Below the pieces are notes generated by a model. That model did no database searches and was not told where the DNA came from. It saw nothing but the letters and a program-made list of their open reading frames with translations. A DNA stretch of 6,439 nucleotides from Desulfocapsa sp. (GTDB lineage Bacteria > Desulfobacterota > Desulfobulbia > Desulfobulbales > Desulfocapsaceae): the NCBI GenBank assembly GCA_029935135.1, contig JAOZKX010000128.1, positions 1 through 6,439 on the forward strand, written 5' to 3'. This document shows positions 1 to 5,787 of this stretch, piece after piece. Position numbers and translations under genes: made by a program. Position 1 is the first letter of the stretch, and the number at the start of each line of letters is the position of its first letter.

Positions 1-3000
1 GGGGGATGGTTTCTCCTTGGCACACAACGCGGTACAGATTTTATCGTGTCGCAACTGGTGAAACAGCTGGATGGTCAGCTGCAGGTTGGTGCGGCAAAGG
101 GAAGGGTATTGGATCGTCTGGAGCTGAGTAAGGTTGTCTTTGCCAGCCCTGCCGGGAAGGCTCAAATCAATCGTTTTGCACTGGATTGGAAAAGTACGGA
201 CCTCTTCAGTCTCCATCTGCATGTTGTCGAGATTGCGGCTGATGGTCTTTCCTATGGCATGATTCCCAAGGAGGCAGAAGTTGAGGCTGAGCTTCCATCT
301 GAACCCTTTACCTTACCTGAGTTGTCACTTCCCATAACAATCACCCTTGAAAAACTGGCTGTCACAGATGTTCGTTTTCTTGTTGCCCCCGATGCTGCTC
401 CTGTAGTTGTTGAAAAAGCAGCCCTTTCTTTGCATTGGGATACGACAGGTATCCAGCTGAGCACTCTCAGTGTGCGTATGCCGGAGGGAACCTTGGAGGG
501 CCATGGACAGCTGAATCCGGTTGGTGCTTATCCGCTGCAGCTGCAGATGGATATTGAAAGTATCGGTACGGACCTTCCCTCTTTGCAGCTGCATGCTGAC
601 TGTACCGGAGATCTGCAGGACCTTCAGCTGGCACTGGCCGTCAAGGGAGATATTCGTGCAGAACTGAATATAGATGTCACTGAGGTCGTCACTGATCCTG
701 CCTGGGATGGAACAATTCGTATCCATGAACTGCGTCCGGATCTGTTCAGCCCGGAAGTCCCCGGCGTGCTCACAGGAGAGCTCTTGACCAGGGGTGACCT
801 GAAACAGGCATCTGTTACCGCGGCTCTTGCCATGCGTGATGAGGAGGGACCGGAGATGAACTGGGACGCAGATCTTGATGTTTCTGCAGATCTTGAATCC
901 CTGCAATTTACCGTAAGGCAACTGGCCCTGGATCATCTCAACACTGAGGCCCATATAGCACTGAGCGGGCTGGCCAGCGTAGACCAGAAGTTGGACCTTG
1001 CATTGGAGTGGCAGAAATTACAGTGGCCTGTTGTTGGAGATTCGGAATTTGCTTCCGACCATGGAGAGCTGACTATTACAGGCAGTGTGGATGACTACCT
1101 GCTGCAGCTTGCTTCTGTTCTCAGTGGAACACAGCTGCCCGATGGCAAGTGGCAGCTTGAGGCGAAGGGAAATAGAGAGAGTGCTGAAATAGTCCGTTTA
1201 CAGGGAAATATCCTGGAAGGCGTGTTGTCCATTAGAGGTGCCGTGCAATGGGCGCCTCAAGTTGAATGGCAGGTAGTTAGCGAGTCTGAGGGTATTAACC
1301 CCGAGGAGTTCAGTGCAGAGTGGCCCGGGGAATTTGCCTGGCTGCTGCAGTCAGAAGGCAGATTGCAGGAGGAGGGGGTTAGTGCCACAGTGACTCTTGC
1401 TCAGTTGAATGGGAGCCTGAGAGAGCTGCCTGTTACGGGAAATGCAGATATAACTATCCAGGCGAATGATATTGTAATCAAAAATCTGCACCTTGCATCC
1501 GGTAATGCACAGCTCACAGCAGCAGGAAACCTGGGAGAGCATTCAGACCTTGAGTTGAATCTTGATGTGTTGAATCTTTCAGATCTCCTTCCCGATGCTG
1601 TCGGTTCCGTGGCAGTACATGGTGTGGTTAAAGGCGCCCTCAGTCAGCCGCAGGTCACATTACAGGTGTCGGCAGATTCTCTTGTTGTGCCCCAGGCAGA
1701 ACTGGAGCAGTTGCAGCTGGATGCGAATATTGATGCGAGCTGGGAAAAGCCTTTTCAGGTCAAATTGACGGCACGCGGTCTGCAATCAGGAAATAATGAA
1801 ATAAAGCAACTGCAGCTAACTGCTGACGGCAGTCGTGAAAACCATTCTCTTGCTGTATCTGCCAGCCATGAGATGGCAGATATTCGCCTTGGCCTGCAGG
1901 GGGGATATCTCAAGGAGCAGTGGCAGGGTTTGTTGAATGTGCTGCAGATAGAAGGAACAGATGTGGGCAGTTGGCAATTGGCTGTACCAGCAAAGGTAAC
2001 AGCGGGAGCCACGGCTGCCACCATGGAAAAAATGTGTCTTACCCGGAAAAATGCAGATCTTTGTCTTGATGGCTCCTGGAACGGTGATGAGGAAACAACG
2101 AAGGCAAATGTTGATTTGTCGGGATTTGCCCTGGCCTGGCTGTCCCCATGGTTTCCGGAGACTCTGGAGAGCCTGGATGGTATCTTTTCTGTTCATGCGT
2201 CCCTTGATATGAAGGAGAAAATAGAAGCCATGGTGGCGGCAGAAATTACTCCCGGTGAGTTGCAGTACAGAACGGACGCGGAAGTCACCGGCACCATAGC
2301 CCATGAAGGCGGCAAGGTGGACCTGCATGTGGCCGATAATGGTCTGCAGGCGGATTTCCTTTTCAGCCTGGATTCTAATGTATTGCGGGGCAAGGTCCAA
2401 TTGCCCGATGTCCTGCAGGTCGAGGAGACGAGTGATGCCAAAATTACGGCCGAACTGTTTGTTGATGCCTCACAATTTGCTGTGGTGGAAGCCCTGGTGG
2501 AAGGGGTGCAGAACCTGGATGCGACTGTGGATATGGATTTCAAGGTGGAGGGCAACCTGGGGGAACCGGATGTGACTGGTAAGGGAGGACTGCAGATCAT
2601 CAATGCCCTTATTCCGTTGGCGGGATTGGAATTAAAAAATACGGTTATTGATATCACGGCAGCAGACAAAGTGGTAAGTCTCCATGGAATCTTTCATTCT
2701 CCCGGAGGATCACTTGCACTTGATGGAAATCTGCAGATTGATGCCGAACAAAACTGGCCGGCACATTTTACCTTGAAGGCCGATTCGTTCCGCCTGGTAA
2801 ATTTGCCGGAAGCACAGGTGTATCTGAATTCAGATCTGGTATTGGAAAAAAAGGCGGATCATAATCGTTTGAGTGGGGAAATCGATATTCCAAAAGCCGA
2901 GCTCCTGATTCGTGAGCTTGCTCCGGGGAGTGCAACTGTTTCGCCGGATGTGGTGATCCTGCAAGAGCGGGAAGAGGCAGTTGAGGAAGTAAAATCTCCT

Positions 3001-3660
3001 CTGGAGATGGATCTGCGGGTGAGCCTTGGTAAGGATGTTCACTTTGCCGGGTTTGGGGTGAATGCATTCATTAACGGCCAGTTGAGCCTTACGGCCAAAC
3101 CGGAAGAACAGATGCTTGGCAGTGGTGAATTTCATATTAAACAGGGAACCTATAGGGCCTATGGGCAGGATCTGGAGATTGAACGCGGGGTGATTTCATT
3201 TCCGGGCGGTCCCTTGACCCAACCGGGAATTAATCTGCGGGCAAAGCGAACTGTGGGAGAAGTGGTTGCTGGTATCAGTGCCATCGGTCCGGCGTTGAAA
3301 CCGCGTTTGACAACATTTTCCAGACCACCCATGTCTGAGAGTTCCATTATTTCCTATCTACTCACCGGTGCAGCGCCCGAGGGTGGGAGTGGGGGGGTAA
3401 AAGTCTCCATTGGTCGTCAAATAAACAATAAGTTATCAGTATCTGTGGGCACGGATATAAAGACCGGCGACAGTGAGTTTATTGCCCGCTATCGTCTCAA
3501 CCGGAAGATTTATGTGCAGACCACCACCGGCACAAATTCCAATGCTGCGGATATATTTTACACTCTTGAAGTCGGTGGTGTTGGCGAACTGGTCAGTGAA
3601 ATTGTGAAAGAAGACCTGAAAATGAATGTTTTTGACAAAGAAAAGAAGAGAGTGCAGTGA
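1..3660 (+). CDS. tamB: TamB-family translocation/assembly protein (DUF490), 5'-truncated by window edge
   Basis: The reading frame is open from base 1 to the TGA at 3658-3660 (1219 visible codons). The codons before the GTG at 46 read WFLLGTQRG, which resembles the end of the N-terminal signal anchor of TamB proteins, so the start lies upstream. The body is long, low in cysteine and made of alternating hydrophobic/polar strands, as expected for a periplasm-spanning beta-helical groove. Family signatures match my memory of E. coli TamB: LPITITLEKLAV near the N-terminus, a C-x8-C pair (codons 2035 and 2062), IRELAPGSATVSPDVVIL (about 2908-2961), RAYGQDLEIERG (about 3154-3189) and SYLLTG (3352-3369). 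The C-terminal TamB domain covers roughly 2450-3573. TamB works with the BamA-like TamA in outer-membrane protein assembly, and AsmA/TamB relatives are implicated in phospholipid transport to the outer membrane. Full length is probably close to the usual 1250-1400 residues. A 28-residue charged tail follows the usual final strand (FYTLEV). A tamA-like gene is often just upstream but cannot be seen here. Confidence 0.93.
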   Translation, partial: GGWFLLGTQRGTDFIVSQLVKQLDGQLQVGAAKGRVLDRLELSKVVFASPAGKAQINRFALDWKSTDLFSLHLHVVEIAADGLSYGMIPKEAEVEAELPSEPFTLPELSLPITITLEKLAVTDVRFLVAPDAAPVVVEKAALSLHWDTTGIQLSTLSVRMPEGTLEGHGQLNPVGAYPLQLQMDIESIGTDLPSLQLHADCTGDLQDLQLALAVKGDIRAELNIDVTEVVTDPAWDGTIRIHELRPDLFSPEVPGVLTGELLTRGDLKQASVTAALAMRDEEGPEMNWDADLDVSADLESLQFTVRQLALDHLNTEAHIALSGLASVDQKLDLALEWQKLQWPVVGDSEFASDHGELTITGSVDDYLLQLASVLSGTQLPDGKWQLEAKGNRESAEIVRLQGNILEGVLSIRGAVQWAPQVEWQVVSESEGINPEEFSAEWPGEFAWLLQSEGRLQEEGVSATVTLAQLNGSLRELPVTGNADITIQANDIVIKNLHLASGNAQLTAAGNLGEHSDLELNLDVLNLSDLLPDAVGSVAVHGVVKGALSQPQVTLQVSADSLVVPQAELEQLQLDANIDASWEKPFQVKLTARGLQSGNNEIKQLQLTADGSRENHSLAVSASHEMADIRLGLQGGYLKEQWQGLLNVLQIEGTDVGSWQLAVPAKVTAGATAATMEKMCLTRKNADLCLDGSWNGDEETTKANVDLSGFALAWLSPWFPETLESLDGIFSVHASLDMKEKIEAMVAAEITPGELQYRTDAEVTGTIAHEGGKVDLHVADNGLQADFLFSLDSNVLRGKVQLPDVLQVEETSDAKITAELFVDASQFAVVEALVEGVQNLDATVDMDFKVEGNLGEPDVTGKGGLQIINALIPLAGLELKNTVIDITAADKVVSLHGIFHSPGGSLALDGNLQIDAEQNWPAHFTLKADSFRLVNLPEAQVYLNSDLVLEKKADHNRLSGEIDIPKAELLIRELAPGSATVSPDVVILQEREEAVEEVKSPLEMDLRVSLGKDVHFAGFGVNAFINGQLSLTAKPEEQMLGSGEFHIKQGTYRAYGQDLEIERGVISFPGGPLTQPGINLRAKRTVGEVVAGISAIGPALKPRLTTFSRPPMSESSIISYLLTGAAPEGGSGGVKVSIGRQINNKLSVSVGTDIKTGDSEFIARYRLNRKIYVQTTTGTNSNAADIFYTLEVGGVGELVSEIVKEDLKMNVFDKEKKRVQ
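3638..3659 (+). promoter_or_regulatory. tamB/kinase junction: purine-rich ribosome binding site and GTG start in a 4-base overlap
   Basis: The last codons of tamB are a purine run (AAGAAGAGAG, 3643-3652) ending 4 bases before a GTG at 3657-3659. The tamB stop TGA (3658-3660) shares two bases with that GTG, giving a GTGA overlap. No ATG occurs in the kinase frame until residue 128, and the residues right after this GTG form a good signal peptide, so this start is strongly preferred. The arrangement points to translational coupling of the kinase to tamB. Confidence 0.75.
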
Positions 3661-5354
3661 CGGCAGTCAGTTATCTTACAGCTTTTTTTCTGAGCCTGTT
3701 TTTCCTTTGCCCGGGTTCTGCTATTGCTGTTGAACAGGATTTCCTCAATGCTGGAGAACGGGCCTGGTTGGCTGAACATCCAGTAATCACCGTTGCTCCG
3801 GATCCCGATGCGTCACCCTATGAATGGTTGGACAATAAGGGGAACTATAGGGGAATCAGTGCTGATTACCTGAATATTATTGCCGGGAAACTTGGGGTTC
3901 GTTTTCAGGTTATTAAAAGCGGCAGCTGGGCCGAGGTTCTGAAGTTGGCTCAGCGTAAAGAGGTTGATTTGTTATCAGCCGTAGCCCTTACACGACAGCG
4001 CCAGTCGTTTCTCTCTTTTACAGATCCCTATCTTACCATGCCTGGTGTTCTTATTTCCGCACAGGAATACCAGAGTGTTGAAGAATTAATGGGAAAAAGG
4101 GTTGCGGTGGTGGCTGGACATTTCTGGGATGAGGTGATCACTCAGCATGAGGTGGATGTTGTGCTTATAAGGACTGAAAACCTTGCTGCAGCCCTTGAAC
4201 TCACCTCCATGGGGGCAGTTGAAGCAATGGTGGGCGACCTTGCCCGGTCAACAGAAATGATCAGCATAAGCGGTATCACTAATCTGCGTATCGTTAAACA
4301 TCTGGATACAAAGTTAAAATTTTCCCTGGGTGTTCGTAAAGAGTGGCCGCAGTTCACTGTTATCCTGAACAAAACGCTGGCAACTATCGATCAGCAGCAG
4401 CATGATGAGATCCGACAGCGCTGGGTGAAACTGATCGATATTTCCTGGTGGCAGGATTCTTCGTTCCGTACTGCTACTGCAACGGTTGCCGCTCTTTTTT
4501 TCTTGTGCATCAGTGTGGTGATTATCTGGAATCGTGCTTTGGCACGCCAGGTTCAGAAACGGGCCGTTGAGTTAGAGGAGGTACAGGGACAGCTTATTCA
4601 CGCAGCCAAGCTGGAGTCTGTCGGGCAGCTGGCGGCAGGGGTGGCGCATGAGGTGAAAAATCCTCTGGCGATCATTCGTATGGGAATTGAGTTTCTGGCC
4701 GGCAGCACCAATGCTGATGACACAGAGCAGGAAGTGTTGATAGATATGGAAGATGCGGTACAACGTGCGGATACAGTCATTCTCGGCCTCCTCGATTTTT
4801 CCAGAGATCAAAAGCTGCAGCTGCAGCCAGGGGGAGATATCAATGAGGTGATTCGACAATCCTTACATCTGATAGAGCATGAGGTATTGAAAAAGAAGAT
4901 TTTGCTGTCACAGGATTTGGAGATACTTCCGCCGGTGGCACTTGATTTTGGTAAGTTGCAGCAGGTCCTGATTAATCTTCTGATGAACAGTATTCAGGCC
5001 ATGGAAAAGAAGGGGGAGTTACGGGTTGTCTCCAGACTGCACAAATTGAATGAGAAGGAGGCCGCCTCAGCACATCATTTCCACAGAGGCATGACTGTTA
5101 TAGAAGTGCTAGTCCAGGACAATGGATCCGGTATTGATAAAAAAGGAGGGGACAAAATTTTTGATCCCTTCTATACTACTAAAGAGGTGGGACAGGGAAC
5201 GGGCCTGGGGCTCTCCGTGTCTCGCAATATCATTGAGCTGCACCATGGCACCCTGCAGTTGGAAAATCGTAAAAATGGCGGGGTTTGTGCTGCAATTTTA
5301 CTGCCTTGCATGGAAGGAGAAGAGAATGAAAAAGAAGATTCTATTAATAGATGA
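3657..5354 (+). CDS. Sensor histidine kinase with periplasmic SBP_bac_3 (Venus-flytrap) domain
   Basis: This 565-residue protein begins with a signal peptide (1-24, cleavage likely after AIA). A periplasmic binding domain follows (about 32-260). Its opening (ERAWLAEHPVITVAPDP), the TRQRQSFLSFTDPYL block (111-125) and the closing RQRWV (253-257) are typical of BvgS-type/SBP_bac_3 domains. By family analogy R115 and D194 would contact an amino-acid-like ligand. One membrane segment lies at about 272-292, then a short coiled linker (about 293-320). HisKA has the H-box AAGVAHEVKNPL with phospho-acceptor H331; the adjacent E332 and N335 fit the ExxN motif seen in bifunctional kinase/phosphatases. 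HATPase_c has the N box (N440, N444), G1 (DNGSGID, 488-494), F box (FDPFY, 502-506) and G2 (GQGTGLGLS, 512-520), so the catalytic motifs look intact. No PAS or HAMP domain is evident. The gene overlaps tamB by 4 bases and the downstream receiver gene by 29. The ligand cannot be told from the sequence. It should phosphorylate the receiver encoded next. Confidence 0.93.
   Translation: MTAVSYLTAFFLSLFFLCPGSAIAVEQDFLNAGERAWLAEHPVITVAPDPDASPYEWLDNKGNYRGISADYLNIIAGKLGVRFQVIKSGSWAEVLKLAQRKEVDLLSAVALTRQRQSFLSFTDPYLTMPGVLISAQEYQSVEELMGKRVAVVAGHFWDEVITQHEVDVVLIRTENLAAALELTSMGAVEAMVGDLARSTEMISISGITNLRIVKHLDTKLKFSLGVRKEWPQFTVILNKTLATIDQQQHDEIRQRWVKLIDISWWQDSSFRTATATVAALFFLCISVVIIWNRALARQVQKRAVELEEVQGQLIHAAKLESVGQLAAGVAHEVKNPLAIIRMGIEFLAGSTNADDTEQEVLIDMEDAVQRADTVILGLLDFSRDQKLQLQPGGDINEVIRQSLHLIEHEVLKKKILLSQDLEILPPVALDFGKLQQVLINLLMNSIQAMEKKGELRVVSRLHKLNEKEAASAHHFHRGMTVIEVLVQDNGSGIDKKGGDKIFDPFYTTKEVGQGTGLGLSVSRNIIELHHGTLQLENRKNGGVCAAILLPCMEGEENEKEDSINR
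5314..5328 (+). promoter_or_regulatory. Ribosome binding site deciding the response-regulator start
   Basis: AAGGAG at 5314-5319 lies 6 bases before the ATG at 5326. That ATG begins MKKKILLIDDE, the canonical first strand of a receiver domain. The same frame is open back to 5122, but the extra residues read as shadow translation of the kinase ATP-binding region and have no receiver character. The site sits inside the kinase coding sequence, consistent with coupled translation. Confidence 0.85.
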
Positions 5355-5697
5355 TGAGGTCTCTCTGACCAAGCTGATGAAGCTGAATCTGGAGCGTATC
5401 GGTGAGTTCGAAGTAATGACCGAAAACTCAGGACTACTGGCAGTGGATGCAGTGCGAAAATTTCAACCCGACCTTATCTTTCTTGATATCATGATGCCGG
5501 ATATGTCTGGCGATGATATTGCCCAGAAACTTCGTCAGGATGATGCACTGGCAGCTATCCCCATAGTTTTCCTCACGGCCATTGTCTCCAGAGAGGATAC
5601 AGACAGTATGGGGTCTTATATCGGTGGCAACAGATTCCTGGCAAAGCCGGTAAAAACAGAAGAGTTATTACAGATGATTACGGATACCATAGGGTAA
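5326..5697 (+). CDS. Single-domain response regulator (CheY-like receiver)
   Basis: This 123-residue protein is one complete receiver domain and nothing else. Visible residues are the acidic pair D9/D10 (LLIDDE), phospho-acceptor D54 (IFLDIMMPD), T84 in FLTA, and K107 followed by P108 (FLAKP), with F104 at the aromatic switch position. All conserved phosphorylation residues are therefore present. The protein ends about ten residues past the KP motif, with no DNA-binding, GGDEF, HD-GYP or other output domain. The first 29 bases overlap the kinase gene, so the two are almost certainly a cognate pair. A stand-alone receiver must act by binding another protein, by passing phosphate in a relay, or as a phosphate sink; its target is not visible here. 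The TAA stop is at 5695-5697. Confidence 0.93.
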   Translation: MKKKILLIDDEVSLTKLMKLNLERIGEFEVMTENSGLLAVDAVRKFQPDLIFLDIMMPDMSGDDIAQKLRQDDALAAIPIVFLTAIVSREDTDSMGSYIGGNRFLAKPVKTEELLQMITDTIG

Positions 5698-5738
5698 CAG
5701 GCACAGCCTGGAGGGCACTTGTTTTTTCAAAAAATAAG
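5698..5738 (+). terminator. Possible weak intrinsic terminator / dyad cluster after the regulator gene
   Basis: Directly after the stop codon is a perfect 5-bp hairpin, CAGGC-ACA-GCCTG (5698-5710). An alternative small hairpin, GCCT-GGA-GGGC (5706-5716, with one G-U pair), ends 5 bases before a run of six T (5722-5727). That T run is itself the left arm of an AT-rich dyad (5718-5738, centred on C5728, one G-U pair). The GC stems are short and not flush with the T tract, so this is a poor match to a classical Rho-independent terminator and may allow read-through. No convincing sigma-70 or sigma-54 promoter was found between here and the next gene. Confidence 0.35.
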
Positions 5739-5750
5739 ATGCTCAAGGTG

Positions 5751-5769
5751 TTGTAAATATCATGTACAA
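5751..5769. repeat. Short inverted repeat upstream of the propeller gene
   Basis: TTGTA (5751-5755) and TACAA (5765-5769) form a 5-base inverted repeat around a 9-base spacer, just before the ribosome binding site of the next gene. It could be an operator half-site pair, but an inverted repeat this short is expected by chance fairly often, so no function is claimed. Confidence 0.2.
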
Positions 5770-5770
5770 A

Positions 5771-5787
5771 GAGGGGTGAAAGAAATG
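5771..5787 (+). promoter_or_regulatory. Ribosome binding site and start of the propeller-repeat gene
   Basis: GAGGGG (5771-5776) precedes the ATG at 5785 by 8 bases, a normal spacing. A second in-frame ATG at 5800 lacks such a site and would remove the positively charged n-region (MKRLH) of the signal peptide, so 5785 is preferred. Confidence 0.7.

Noticed and set aside
46..48. GTG at 46 as the start of tamB
   Set aside because: The frame is open back to base 1 and the preceding codons (WFLLGTQRG) look like the end of the TamB signal anchor, so the gene continues upstream of the window.
252..4859. Many minus-strand open frames opposite tamB and the kinase (for example 325-954, 1816-2400, 2193-2669)
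   Set aside because: They lie wholly opposite strongly supported genes, have no recognisable domains and read as low-complexity shadow protein.
5122..5325. Response-regulator start at 5122
   Set aside because: This stretch is the out-of-frame shadow of the kinase ATP-binding domain. The receiver fold begins at MKKKILLIDDE with a good ribosome binding site before 5326.
5708..5730. Sigma-54-like promoter around GGGCAC-TTG
   Set aside because: The required GC dinucleotide at the -12 element is missing at the right spacing from the -24-like GG; the bases there are TT.
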